A stretch of DNA of 64,000 nucleotides, taken from Lachnospiraceae bacterium (GTDB lineage: Bacteria; Bacillota; Clostridia; Lachnospirales; Lachnospiraceae). Under the pieces are notes generated by a model. The model was not told the origin of the DNA. It worked only from the letters and a program-made list of their open reading frames with translations, and searched no databases. Positions 1 through 10,265 of the stretch are shown in pieces (position 1 is the first letter of the stretch; each line of letters begins with the position of its first letter). The stretch is taken from the NCBI GenBank assembly GCA_021200475.1, contig JAJQGP010000094.1:18691-82690 (forward strand), in the 5' to 3' direction. The position numbers and the translations under genes are program-made.

Positions 1-1
1 G

Positions 2-388
2 GAGTGTCAATACCTGATCCCCAATGAATTTCAGCTCCATCCTGATCTGACTCCCCTGGATTCCCATCCTGGCGTAGTGGCTATGGGAGGATACGGTGAG
101 CATGGAATTGCGGGCTGTGAGTTTTTCTTTCCTTTGCGGGTCTGCCCGGAGCATCGGGGAATCTATCCGGTCTTTGGCACTGTACTGGAAGGGATGGACG
201 AGATCCGACGACTGGAAACGGTCCGCACGGTTCCGATTGATTTTCCGATTCCGGGGGTAGAGGTAAATCGGCCGATAGAACCTGAAATCATTGAGCGGGT
301 AGAACTGGAATTGTATGGCGAACAGTATCCGGAACCGGTGCGTATGGCAGGAGACTGGAAACCCTCCTGTTGGCCGGCATGCCAGTAG
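2..388 (+). CDS. cyclophilin-type peptidyl-prolyl isomerase-like protein, 5' truncated by window edge
   Basis: Open frame from base 2; GVVAMGGYGEHGIAGCEFFFPL...VFGTVLEGMDEIRRLE resembles the C-terminal part of cyclophilin-like proteins. Confidence 0.65.
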   Translation, partial: ECQYLIPNEFQLHPDLTPLDSHPGVVAMGGYGEHGIAGCEFFFPLRVCPEHRGIYPVFGTVLEGMDEIRRLETVRTVPIDFPIPGVEVNRPIEPEIIERVELELYGEQYPEPVRMAGDWKPSCWPACQ

Positions 389-449
389 TCAGGTGTACGT
401 TTTTACAGGGGATGCCCATACAGTCTGCCGGACGGAGGACGAAGAGAAT

Positions 450-1331
450 ATGGATATGAAACTGGTATTATTGGGAACAGGGACTCCAAATGCCTGCCCG
501 GATGCAAGTGGCCCGGCCTGTGCAGTCATCGTGGAAGACCAGGCTTATCTGGTGGATTTCGGCCCTGGAGTCGTACGCCAGGCATCAAAGGCATACTTTA
601 AGGGGATAAACGCGCTGCGCCCAGACCGGCTGACGGTGGCGTTCTGTACGCATCTGCACACCGACCATACCGCCGGGTATGCGGATCTGATTTTTACCCC
701 ATGGGTATTGGAGCGCAGCAAACCATTAAAAGTCTTTGGTCCGAAGGGAATTGGACATATGACGAGGCATATTCTGTCCGCCTACCAGGATGATATCCAT
801 TTTCGTATTCACGGCTTCGAAAAAGCCAATGAGGTGGGATATCAGGTAGAATCGACTGAGATCTGTCCCGGTGTGGTATACCGGGATGAGAGGGTAACGG
901 TTGAAGCATTTCCTGTCAGTCATGGCACTCTGGAAAGTTATGGATATAAATTTACGTCAGGCAAAAAAACGATCGTGATCAGCGGAGATACTGCACCTTT
1001 GAATCTGGTGGCAGAACAGGCCGCGGATTGTGATATTCTTCTTCATGAAACAGAATACGCAGCCGGCATTGCGGCCCGGCTCCCGAAGTGGCAGCAATAT
1101 CACAGGGAGGTACATACCCTGAGCTGTGACCTTGCTGTAATTGCGCAAAAAGCCCGTCCCAGGCTTCTGGTAACGACGCATCGCATTTATCACATGGAGA
1201 TCCAGGATAATACACGCAACCTGGCAGCGGAAATCGAAAGACGGGATGAGGCAATTTTGCGGGAAATCCGGGAAGCTGGATATGACGGTGCTGTAGTAAA
1301 CGGAAAAGATCTGGATATCTTCCCTGTATAG
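450..1331 (+). CDS. MBL-fold metallo-hydrolase (RNase Z-like)
   Basis: LLGTGTPN, CTHLHTDHTAGY (HxHxDH), ISGDTAP, HETEY motifs. Confidence 0.85.
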   Translation: MDMKLVLLGTGTPNACPDASGPACAVIVEDQAYLVDFGPGVVRQASKAYFKGINALRPDRLTVAFCTHLHTDHTAGYADLIFTPWVLERSKPLKVFGPKGIGHMTRHILSAYQDDIHFRIHGFEKANEVGYQVESTEICPGVVYRDERVTVEAFPVSHGTLESYGYKFTSGKKTIVISGDTAPLNLVAEQAADCDILLHETEYAAGIAARLPKWQQYHREVHTLSCDLAVIAQKARPRLLVTTHRIYHMEIQDNTRNLAAEIERRDEAILREIREAGYDGAVVNGKDLDIFPV

Positions 1332-1418
1332 CGACCTGAATCCAGCCCTTCGCTCATTTATTTGCACCGTTTGGCTTTTTCTTTTGATGCTGTTCTCATT
1401 GTTTGCTTTTTTTAAGTT

Positions 1419-1470
1419 GTAACTATTCAGAACAGCAGGCCGCAGATCACCTGCTGTTTTGGACGGTTAC
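1419..1470. repeat. short copy of intergenic inverted-repeat element (GTAACTATTCAGAACAGCAGG...CCTGCTGTTTTGGACGGTTAC)
   Basis: Imperfect terminal inverted repeats shared with 7796-7970. Confidence 0.7.
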
Positions 1471-1895
1471 CTTAAATTATGAAAAAGATTCATAAAGTCT
1501 TAAAAGAATCTAAAAACTCTTGACGAAAAAAATTTATGTGGTAAGATTGTTAAGAATGAAACGAATCGGAAAAACCTGGGATTGAATGAAATATAGTCAG
1601 ACAAATCAGACACCGATCTTTCAGAATGCAGCTCATTTACAACACAGATACAGTACAGACAAATTCCGAATTGGATCATTGAACAGAAGAATCTGAAATA
1701 GAGCAAAGGATGAAACAGAATTGCCTTTGTTTCTGTTTCTGTATACAAAGATGTATGGTGACTGTGAAGATACGGAACAGTTACGGGTATGGAACAACAA
1801 ACGGAACAAATCCAAACACCTGGCGCGGAAGCTGCCTGATCGGGTCAACCCGGTTTTGGATTGCTGCCCAGACAGAAAACAAGGAGGAAATGCGC

Positions 1896-3221
1896 ATGAT
1901 TGATATGACGGAATATACCAGAAGAGGCTCACAGACATGCCGGAAGAATGACAGCATTCCGCGTGAGCTCTATAAGGAATATGGCGTAAACCTTGGATTA
2001 AGAGATCTCAACGGAAATGGGGTACTTACGGGACTTACCAATATTTCGCTGATTGTGTCCTCAAAAAAGATAGACGGCAAAAAGGTTCCCTGCGATGGTG
2101 AACTCTGGTATCGCGGCTATAATGTAAAGAACCTCATTATGAATCTTGGCAGTGAAGAATTTGGCTTTGAGAAAATCGCGTATCTGCTCCTGATGGGAGA
2201 GCTGCCAAATGAGAAGGAGCTCGCTGAATTCAAAGATATCATAGGCAATAGCCGGACGCTGCCGACCAATTTTACACGCGATGTCATCATGAAAGCACCC
2301 AGCTCCGATATTATGAATACAATGACGCGAAGCATTCTGACACTTGCTTCTTATGACAAAAACCCGAAGAGCACGAGTGTGCACAACAGTCTGCGCCAGT
2401 GCATCGAGCTGGTCGCGCTGTTTCCGGTGCTTGCCGTTTATGCATATCATGCGTACAACCATTATGAAAATGATGAGAGTATGTACATTCATCGTCCGGT
2501 TCCTGAGCTTTCAACCGCAGAAAATCTGCTGATGATGCTTCGCCCGGACAAGAAGTATACCGCTGTAGAGGCAAAGGTACTTGATACTGCACTGATTCTG
2601 CATATGGAGCACGGCGGTGGTAATAACTCGACGTTTACGACGCGTGTGGTTACCTCCTCCGGATCGGATACCTATTCCACGATTGCGGCTGCGATGTCCT
2701 CTTTGAAGGGACCAAAACACGGCGGCGCAAATATCAAAGTGATGGAGATGATGGACGATATCCGCGCGAACGTGAGAGACCTGCATGACGACGAGGAAAT
2801 AAAAGCATATCTCTCGAAGATTCTTGATGGTGACGCATTTGACCACAAGGGGCTGATTTACGGCATGGGGCACGCGATTTATTCCCTTTCTGATCCGAGA
2901 GAGCGAATCTTCAAGAAATATGTGGAAATGCTGGCACAGGAAAAACACTGCGACGAGGATATGCATCTGTACGCAACGGTGGAAGAGCTGGCTCCGAAGC
3001 TGATTGCAGAGAAACGTCATATCTATAAGGGCGTAAGTCCGAATGTCGATTTTTACAGCGGGTTTGTGTACAGTATGCTGAATATTCCCATGGAGCTTTA
3101 TACCGCGATCTTTGCGATTGCGAGAATTGTCGGCTGGAGCGCCCATCGCATTGAAGAGCTGATCTGCGCGGATAAGATCATTCGTCCTGCGTATTTGAGC
3201 GTAATGGAGAAAAAAGAGTAA
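1896..3221 (+). CDS. gltA: citrate/2-methylcitrate synthase
   Basis: LWYRGY, MEHGGGNNSTFTTRVVTSSGSDTYS, GPKHGGAN, GMGHAIY motifs; AGGAGG before ATG 1896. Confidence 0.9.
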   Translation: MIDMTEYTRRGSQTCRKNDSIPRELYKEYGVNLGLRDLNGNGVLTGLTNISLIVSSKKIDGKKVPCDGELWYRGYNVKNLIMNLGSEEFGFEKIAYLLLMGELPNEKELAEFKDIIGNSRTLPTNFTRDVIMKAPSSDIMNTMTRSILTLASYDKNPKSTSVHNSLRQCIELVALFPVLAVYAYHAYNHYENDESMYIHRPVPELSTAENLLMMLRPDKKYTAVEAKVLDTALILHMEHGGGNNSTFTTRVVTSSGSDTYSTIAAAMSSLKGPKHGGANIKVMEMMDDIRANVRDLHDDEEIKAYLSKILDGDAFDHKGLIYGMGHAIYSLSDPRERIFKKYVEMLAQEKHCDEDMHLYATVEELAPKLIAEKRHIYKGVSPNVDFYSGFVYSMLNIPMELYTAIFAIARIVGWSAHRIEELICADKIIRPAYLSVMEKKE

Positions 3222-3302
3222 AGAATAAGAATCGTAGCTATTCAGAACAGCAGGCCGCAGAGCTGTTGCTAAAAATCAAAAGAATAGAACAAGGCGGAAA
3301 AG

Positions 3303-3324
3303 GGGGACTGTAAAAACAGTCCCC
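3303..3324 (+). terminator. hairpin GGGGACTGT-AAAA-ACAGTCCCC downstream of gltA
   Basis: Perfect stem, no strong T tract. Confidence 0.5.
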
Positions 3325-3452
3325 TTCCCTATTGATGCACGGGGGCCGGGCAAGGAGTTTTGCGGCTTATGCCGCACCCGGCCCGAGCGGGCGAGCAGGG
3401 GGTAAACAAGGCGCCTCCTGCTCAATCAAAGATTTTACTTACAGATTTTGAT

Positions 3453-5144
3453 TTAAGCTGCCGGCTCCAGTGTTTCTTCTTCAACGGATTCCTCCGCGAT
3501 GATCGTGATATCACCTCTGGACTCGCCATAAGCGTCTGCCGTTACCACACCGCCGAGTTCTTCTTCGATATAAGCAATCACTGCCTCATCCATCGGTGTA
3601 CCAGTATCCATCACCTCAGATACAGAAAATGCGTAGTAGGTGTCGCCGCCTGCTGCCAGGAAGTCATTTGTGATAACTGCGTAGGTAGCTTCCGGATCAA
3701 ATTCCTGGCCATTGATGGAAGTGATGGTCACCCTCTGGATCGATGCCGGTCCGAAATAGGTAGATCCTTCGTACTGTTCGCCTTCGTCATAGGCTACCGT
3801 CGTGTCAACTGTAAATTCAATGCCGCAGGTCTGCGGGAACGCGCCGATCGCTTCCGGTGTGCTGTAGGTGGAAGCTTCCAGAGATTCAAGGAGTACTTCA
3901 CCGGTCACATATACAACGGCGACTGTGTTGCCGAATGGAAGGACGGTATTGATGTCATTCATCGTGATGTCGCCAGCCTCAATGGTCGCGCGGATTCCGC
4001 CGCCATTTGTGATCGCCACTACATTTTCCTCCGCAATGCCGAGGGATTCTACGCCGTCTTTCAGGACATACCAGCGCATCGCGTCCGTGATCAGGTCGCC
4101 CAGGTTGGTCTCTTCTGTACGTACGCCCGGCTCACGCTCGCCATTGAGCAGCACTTCCGTCGTAGCGAATACTTCGCCGTACACCGCTTCAATCTCGTCA
4201 ATAATTTCCTACGCCGCAGCTGCTACTGCATCGTCAGAGCCTGCGTAAGCAACCGTCTGTACCAGATAGTTGTCAACGATCTCACCCTCTGCGCTGATTT
4301 CGATCACACCGATGTTTTCAAACACAGTACCGGTGGACTGGATTGGCTGCCCATCCTCGCCTTCCGTCATCACCGTATGAGAATGGCCGTCGATCAGAAA
4401 ATCTACGCCTGTAATATTTGCCCACAGGTCTACCGAACGGTTCGGCTCACTCTCATCATCGACCCCCAGATGAACCAGGCCGATGATCAGATCACAGTCT
4501 GCTTCGGCCAGAGTGTCTGCCTCTGCCTGAGCCGCCGCATACATCTCATCCTCCGCCAGGAATGTAACGCCCTGGATCTTTGCCGGATGCGCCTTAGTCG
4601 CCGTCTCCGGAGTCTCTACACCGAAAAAGCCGATGGTCAGACCGCCCTCTGTAGTGATCACTGTGCTTCCATCGAAGGCTGCCTCATCATTATAAAGAAT
4701 GTTAGTATTGACAACAGCGAATTCTGCATCCTCCAGAATCGTGACCAGATTCTCATAGCCATAGTCAAACTCATGGTTGCCAAGTGTGACGACATCGTAA
4801 CCGGCGAGGTTCATCAGCTCGACGGCCGTTGCACCCTGAGAGGTGCTGACATAGGTCGTACCCTGAATAAAATCACCGGCGTCTACCATGATCACTTCTG
4901 CACCGGCAGCTTCGTAATCTGCCTTCAGTGCGCTCATTGCAGCATAACCGGTAATGCTGCCGTGTACGTCATTGCTGTGCAGAATGATGGTCTCACCAGA
5001 ATAATCTCCCTCTACCACATAGGGGATGATTTCCTCTGTCTCCGTCTCTTCTTCTGCCCATACGGCAGCGGACCCAGAGAAAACCATGCTCATCGAAAGT
5101 ACACTGGCGAGCAGTTTTTTTGCTTCCTTCTTTCCGAATATCAT
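3453..5144 (-). pseudogene. secreted 5'-nucleotidase/UshA-like metallophosphoesterase split by an in-frame amber codon
   Basis: ORFs 4209-5144 (signal peptide, HSNDVHG, GDFIQG, LGNHEFDYG, DGHSHT) and 3453-4184 (NLGDLITDAM, TNGGGIR, 5_nucleotid_C-like) share one frame; TAG at 4209-4211 (minus strand) separates them. Confidence 0.85.
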
Positions 5145-5374
5145 ATTCCTTTCCTCCTTTTTCTGACAAAGCTGGTTCTTTTCTCCTGACTCGATTCTTT
5201 ATAAATTTGAAACCAGAGCAGGGATAAAACCGCTTTTTCTGTCGATTTCAAACTAGCATAGAACAAATCTCTTGTCAACTGTGCTTTTTTATGTTTTTCC
5301 AGAAAATGGTGTAAAATTTGAGAAATAATTTACACACCTTTTTTTGCTCTCCGTTCCAAAGAATGAGAAAAGAT

Positions 5375-5423
5375 ATGCTGTCAAGAAAAAACACTTGACA
5401 GCATAAGATTTTTTGTGTATAGT
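5375..5423 (+). promoter_or_regulatory. sigma70-type promoter TTGACA-17-TATAGT overlapped by a perfect 11-bp inverted repeat
   Basis: -35 TTGACA 5395-5400, -10 TATAGT 5418-5423; ATGCTGTCAAG 5375-5385 / CTTGACAGCAT 5394-5404. Confidence 0.75.
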
Positions 5424-5431
5424 AATCGGCG

Positions 5432-5785
5432 GTGATGGACATGGAAGAAGTATTGCGACAGACGCTTCTGTATGACTTCTACGGGGAATTGCTTACAGAA
5501 CACCAGAGAGAAGTTTACGAAGCAGTTGTACAGAATGATCTTTCGTACTCAGAGGCGGCTGAGGAATTCGGTGTCAGCAGGCAGGGAGTGCATGATTTAG
5601 TTAAGCGTTCCGAAAAGATTCTGGAGGATTACGAATCAAAACTGCACCTGGTAGAACGTTTCCTGAAGATCCGGGCAAAGGCAGAGCAGATTCTGGAATT
5701 GTCCACCCATTATGAAGAAATTGACGCACAGTCATTTGCGGAACAGACGGCGAGCCTGTCGGCGCAGATCCTGGAGGAATTATAG
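5432..5785 (+). CDS. ylxM: YlxM/p13-like SRP-operon DNA-binding protein
   Basis: LLYDFYGELLTEHQREVYEAVVQNDLSYSEAAEEFGVSRQGVHDLVKR; immediately upstream of ffh. Confidence 0.9.
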   Translation: MMDMEEVLRQTLLYDFYGELLTEHQREVYEAVVQNDLSYSEAAEEFGVSRQGVHDLVKRSEKILEDYESKLHLVERFLKIRAKAEQILELSTHYEEIDAQSFAEQTASLSAQILEEL

Positions 5786-5786
5786 T

Positions 5787-7136
5787 ATGGCTTTTGAAAG
5801 CTTATCGGAGAAGCTGCAGAATGTATTCAAAAACCTGCGCAGCAAGGGAAGGCTGACGGAGGCGGATGTGAAGACCGCGCTTAAGGAAGTCAAGATGGCT
5901 CTTCTGGAGGCGGACGTCAGTTTTAAGGTAGTAAAGCAGTTTATTAAGTCTGTTGAGGCGAAGGCGATCGGGCAGGATGTCATGAATGGCCTGAACCCGG
6001 GGCAGATGGTGATTAAGATTGTCAATGACGAGCTGGTATCTCTGATGGGATCGGAGACGACAGAGCTTTCCCTCCGCCCTGCGAATGAGGTATCTGTCGT
6101 GATGATGGCCGGTCTGCAGGGTGCCGGTAAGACGACCACCGCCGCCAAGCTGGCGGGAAAATTTAAATCCAAAGGCCGCAGGCCGCTGCTGGTTGCATGT
6201 GACGTATATCGCCCGGCTGCGATCAAACAGCTTCAGATCAATGGTGAAAAGCAGGGAGTAGAGGTTTTTTCCCTGGGTGACAAGGAAAATCCTGTGCGCA
6301 TTGCACGGGAGGCAGTGAATTATGCAAGAGAGCATAACCTCAATCTGGTATTTCTGGACACGGCCGGCCGGCTGCATGTCGATGAAGACATGATGCACGA
6401 GCTGCAGCAGATAAAAGATGCCGTTTCCGTCGACCAGACCGTTCTGGTCGTAGATGCGATGACCGGACAGGACGCGGTGAACGTCGCCACGATGTTTGAA
6501 GAAAAGATCGGCATCGACGGTGTGATTCTCACGAAGCTGGATGGCGATACGAGAGGCGGCGCGGCACTTTCGATTAAGGCGACCTGCGGCAAGCCGATTC
6601 TCTATGCCGGCATGGGAGAGAAGCTCTCCGATCTGGAACAGTTTTATCCGGATCGTATGGCTTCCCGTATTCTCGGGATGGGAGATGTCCTTTCCCTGAT
6701 TGAGAAAGCACAGGAGAACATTGATGAGGAAAAAGCCAAAGATATGGAGCAGAAGCTCCGCAAGGCGCAGTTTGGCTTTGATGATTACCTCGAAAGTATG
6801 AATCAGATGAAGAATATGGGAGGTATTTCCAGCGTCCTAGGGATGCTGCCTGGCATGGGCGGCGCACAGATGAAGCAGCTGGAGGATGCTGTGGATGAGA
6901 AGAAGATGACGCAGATTGAAGCAATCATCCTCTCCATGACACCAAAAGAGCGCTCCAATCCCGATATTCTGAATCTTTCCAGAAAGCGCAGAATTGCGGC
7001 CGGTGCCGGTGTAGATATCAGTGAGGTAAACCGCCTGGTGAAACAGTTTGAGCAAAGCCGTAAAATGATGAAGCAGTACTCCGGAATGTTCGGAGGAAAA
7101 AGTGCGAAAAGAGGTAAGTTTAAACTTCCTTTTTGA
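5787..7136 (+). CDS. ffh: signal recognition particle GTPase Ffh
   Basis: MAGLQGAGKTTTAAKLA, DTAGRLHVDEDMM, Met-rich M domain. Confidence 0.97.
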   Translation: MAFESLSEKLQNVFKNLRSKGRLTEADVKTALKEVKMALLEADVSFKVVKQFIKSVEAKAIGQDVMNGLNPGQMVIKIVNDELVSLMGSETTELSLRPANEVSVVMMAGLQGAGKTTTAAKLAGKFKSKGRRPLLVACDVYRPAAIKQLQINGEKQGVEVFSLGDKENPVRIAREAVNYAREHNLNLVFLDTAGRLHVDEDMMHELQQIKDAVSVDQTVLVVDAMTGQDAVNVATMFEEKIGIDGVILTKLDGDTRGGAALSIKATCGKPILYAGMGEKLSDLEQFYPDRMASRILGMGDVLSLIEKAQENIDEEKAKDMEQKLRKAQFGFDDYLESMNQMKNMGGISSVLGMLPGMGGAQMKQLEDAVDEKKMTQIEAIILSMTPKERSNPDILNLSRKRRIAAGAGVDISEVNRLVKQFEQSRKMMKQYSGMFGGKSAKRGKFKLPF

Positions 7137-7199
7137 ATCGGGCAGGAAAAGAGTACTCCCTGCCTGATAAATACATTATTATAACAGGAGGTGAATGAA

Positions 7200-7445
7200 A
7201 TGGCAGTAAAGATTCGTTTAAGAAGGACTGGTAAGAAAAAGAATCCTTTCTATAGAATCGTTGTAGCAGACGCAAGATCTCCGCGAGACGGAAGATGTAT
7301 CGAAGAGATTGGCACCTACAATCCAAACGCAAATCCAAGTGAGTTCAAAATTAATGAAGAACTGGCTAAAAAGTGGCTTGCGAGCGGAGCTCAGCCGACT
7401 GAGACAGTTGGAAAGCTTTTCAAGCTGGCCGGTATTGAAAAATAA
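7200..7445 (+). CDS. rpsP: 30S ribosomal protein S16
   Basis: [32 protein letters not shown]. Confidence 0.98.
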   Translation: MAVKIRLRRTGKKKNPFYRIVVADARSPRDGRCIEEIGTYNPNANPSEFKINEELAKKWLASGAQPTETVGKLFKLAGIEK

Positions 7446-7461
7446 TCGGAGGTGAGCAGGC

Positions 7462-7692
7462 ATGAAAGAGCTGTTAGAAGTAATTGCAAAATCTCTGGTT
7501 GAACATCCGGACGAAGTCGAAGTTACGGAAAAGGAAAGTGGAAATACACTTGTATTAGAACTGCGGGTTGCTTCCTCCGATATGGGGAAGGTAATCGGCA
7601 AGCAGGGGAGAATTGCGAAAGCGATTCGTTCAGTTGTAAAAGCTGCGGCGACAAAGGAAGACAAAAAAGTAGTCGTAGACATTTTACAGTAG
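7462..7692 (+). CDS. khpA: KH-domain RNA-binding protein KhpA
   Basis: VASSDMGKVIGKQGRIAKAIRSVVKA; between rpsP and rimM. Confidence 0.93.
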   Translation: MKELLEVIAKSLVEHPDEVEVTEKESGNTLVLELRVASSDMGKVIGKQGRIAKAIRSVVKAAATKEDKKVVVDILQ

Positions 7693-7795
7693 TATAACGG
7701 TATAAAGAGCTGTCAGAATTTGTTCGGATTGTAACTGTTACGGTCTGCAAACTGTGAGGACAGCTCTTTTCTATGCATAATAACGCTGAAAAATA

Positions 7796-7970
7796 GTAAC
7801 TATTCAGAACAGCAGGCCGCAGACCGCCTGCAATGCAGGCTATATGCCGCTAATGCGTCATATGTCTGTGGCTTGATGGGCGTTCCGCCCATCCCGAAAT
7901 GAAAACACAGCCTTTAGCAGGTAAACCTGCACAGCTGTCTTTTCATTTCGATGCTGTTCTGAACTGTTAC
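7796..7970. repeat. full-length intergenic inverted-repeat element (175 bp)
   Basis: GTAACTATTCAGAACAGCA...TGCTGTTCTGAACTGTTAC termini, internal hairpins; near-copy at 32340-32535. Confidence 0.8.
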
Positions 7971-8053
7971 GAAAAATATTTGTAACGAATACAGTTATCG
8001 CACTTATGCGTGTGCGCAGCTGCGATAACTGACAGTCATAATGAGGAAAAAAT

Positions 8054-8632
8054 ATGCAGGATATTTTACAGGTGGGAGCGGTTACTTCTACACATGGCCT
8101 TGCCGGTGAAGTTAAGGTTTACCCTACTACCGATGACCCGATGAGATTTAAAAAACTGAAATCCGTTTTACTGGGCACTCCGGACGAATTACGTGAGCTG
8201 GAGATTGAAAGGGTAAAATTTTTTAAAAACCTTGTGATTCTGAAGTTTCGTGGTCTTGATCGGATTGAGGATGTGGAAGCTTTTCGCGGCCGTCCGCTTT
8301 ACGTAACCCGGGAGAATGCGGTGGAGCTTGAGGAAGGCGAATATTTCATCGCAGACCTGATTGGATTGAAGGTTTATACAGATGAACCGCAGGACATTGG
8401 TCCATCCGTTGACGGAAGAAAAGACACGAATGCAGAGTTATCTGCGGGAGATTCCGCTTTTTCTTTTGGTGAGCTGACCGATGTGCTGCAAACGGGAGCA
8501 AATGATGTCTACGAGGTGACAATAACGGATGGGCGAAAGGTGCTGGTCCCCGCGATCCGGCAGTGTATCCTGAATGTTGACATTGAAAAAGGCAGTATGC
8601 TTGTCCATCTGCTGGAGGGACTTCTGGAATGA
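8054..8632 (+). CDS. rimM: ribosome maturation factor RimM
   Basis: GAVTSTHGLAGEVKVYPTTDDP; between khpA and trmD. Confidence 0.95.
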   Translation: MQDILQVGAVTSTHGLAGEVKVYPTTDDPMRFKKLKSVLLGTPDELRELEIERVKFFKNLVILKFRGLDRIEDVEAFRGRPLYVTRENAVELEEGEYFIADLIGLKVYTDEPQDIGPSVDGRKDTNAELSAGDSAFSFGELTDVLQTGANDVYEVTITDGRKVLVPAIRQCILNVDIEKGSMLVHLLEGLLE

Positions 8633-9492
8633 ATTTTTACGTAATGACCCTGTTTCCGGAAATGATTGAGCAGGGGATGCATACGAGCATTACCGGACGG
8701 GCAATCGAGAAAGGCCTGCTCTCACTGAAAACCGTCAATATCCGTGACTATTCTGTCACCGGAAACGGGCGAATCGATGATTATCCCTATGGGGGCGGTG
8801 CGGGCATGGTAATGCAGGCTGAGCCCGTCTGCCGCGCATACGAAGACCTCTTATACCAGATCACCGGTCCCGGCGAAAAGCCGGATGTGATTTTGGAAAC
8901 AGATCAGCAATGCTCCCCTGCTTCCGGAAACCAAAAGAGATTTCGCCTGGTCTATCTGACCCCGCAAGGGCGTGTGTTCGATCAGAACATGGCACAGGAA
9001 TTTGCCTGTGAGGAAAACCTTGCTTTCCTTTGCGGACACTATGAAGGAATCGATGAGCGTGTTCTGGAAACCATTGTCACGGATTATGTATCCATAGGAG
9101 ACTATGTGCTTACCGGCGGAGAACTTCCGGCGATGGTCATGATGGACGCAATCGCCCGCATGGTTCCGGGTGTGCTCAGCAATTCGGATTCCGGAGTCTC
9201 AGAAAGCTTTTCGGATGGTCTTCTGGAGTATCCGCAATACAGCCGGCCGGAAATCTGGCGGGGATGCCCGGTTCCTCCGGTGCTGCTGTCCGGTCATCAC
9301 GGAAATGTAGATCACTGGCGTCATGAACAATCTTTGCTGCGGACACTCCTGAACCGCCCGGATCTTCTGAAAAAAGCTGTGCTGGATCAGGAAGACCGGA
9401 AATTTTTACGTAAGGTTCTCGAAAAAGGAACCGATTACACATTAAAACAGGAAACAATTTCTGTCTTACAGAGCATTCTGGAGCAAAACTGA
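8629..9492 (+). CDS. trmD: tRNA (guanine-N1)-methyltransferase TrmD
   Basis: DYPYGGGAGMV, LTPQGRVFDQ, CGHYEGIDERV, SIGDYVLTGGELPA. Confidence 0.97.
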   Translation: MNFYVMTLFPEMIEQGMHTSITGRAIEKGLLSLKTVNIRDYSVTGNGRIDDYPYGGGAGMVMQAEPVCRAYEDLLYQITGPGEKPDVILETDQQCSPASGNQKRFRLVYLTPQGRVFDQNMAQEFACEENLAFLCGHYEGIDERVLETIVTDYVSIGDYVLTGGELPAMVMMDAIARMVPGVLSNSDSGVSESFSDGLLEYPQYSRPEIWRGCPVPPVLLSGHHGNVDHWRHEQSLLRTLLNRPDLLKKAVLDQEDRKFLRKVLEKGTDYTLKQETISVLQSILEQN

Positions 9493-9620
9493 CCTTTCTG
9501 TGTATCAATGAGCCTGGATGGATCGAAAGCAGCTATAAATCCATGGCAGAGCGTTGTCAGTGGGAACAGGTGTGAACAGAAACCACACGGAAAAAGTTTG
9601 TAAAATCAGTTAATATTTTC

Positions 9621-9649
9621 TTGCATTTTGTCAGGAATCATGCTACACT
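9621..9649 (+). promoter_or_regulatory. promoter TTGCAT-17-TACACT upstream of rplS
   Basis: Consensus-like hexamers with 17-bp spacing. Confidence 0.55.
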
Positions 9650-9816
9650 GTTTGGCGTTGTGAAATAGATGGTCCTCTGGTACAGTCTGTGCGGGCTTGC
9701 CGCATCTGTCTCCGGTAAGAAGGGCAGCTGCGGGATTTGTCCTGAAGAAAGTGTTTGGGCGAACAGAGTCAGAAGCACGCGTATTACGAACATCCAGTAT
9801 AGGAAGGAGATCCACA

Positions 9817-10164
9817 ATGAGCGATATTATTAAAAAGATTGAGGATGCTCAGCTGAAGGCTGAGGTTCCGCAGTTTTCTGTAGGCGATACCGTCAGAGTA
9901 TACGGTAAGATCAAAGAGGGAAACCGTGAGCGAATTCAGGTGTTTGAAGGAATCGTAATGAAAAAACAGGGCGGTGGTGTCCGCGCTACATTTACGGTTC
10001 GCAAGAATTCGAACGGCGTAGGCGTAGAGAAAACCTGGCCGCTGCATTCCCCGTCTGTTGAGAAGGTAGAAGTTGTGAGACGCGGTAAGGTAAGACGCGC
10101 GAAGCTGACATACCTGAGAGGACGTGTAGGAAAGAAAGCGAAAGTAAAAGAGCTTGTGAAATAA
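9817..10164 (+). CDS. rplS: 50S ribosomal protein L19
   Basis: [25 protein letters not shown]...[16 protein letters not shown]. Confidence 0.98.
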   Translation: MSDIIKKIEDAQLKAEVPQFSVGDTVRVYGKIKEGNRERIQVFEGIVMKKQGGGVRATFTVRKNSNGVGVEKTWPLHSPSVEKVEVVRRGKVRRAKLTYLRGRVGKKAKVKELVK

Positions 10165-10174
10165 GGATCGGATC

Positions 10175-10207
10175 AGGGAGATTACATTTATGTATTCTCC
10201 CTTTTTT
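10175..10207 (+). terminator. rho-independent terminator of rplS
   Basis: AGGGAGATTACATTTATGTATTCTCCCTTTTTT. Confidence 0.75.
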
Positions 10208-10265
10208 GCTAAAACCAGCAGAACAGCCTGCTGTTCTGTCATGTAAGCGAACAACAGGAGGAGCC

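Noticed and set aside
4209-4211. Pyrrolysine at the in-frame TAG of the 5'-nucleotidase
   Set aside because: Other genes in the window terminate at TAG (e.g. khpA, lepB2, lepB3), the gene is not a known Pyl family, and no pyl genes are seen here; cannot be fully excluded without the whole genome.
3360-5189. 609-aa plus-strand ORF
   Set aside because: Antisense to the 5'-nucleotidase coding sequence; low-complexity, family-less translation; minus strand carries clear domain motifs.
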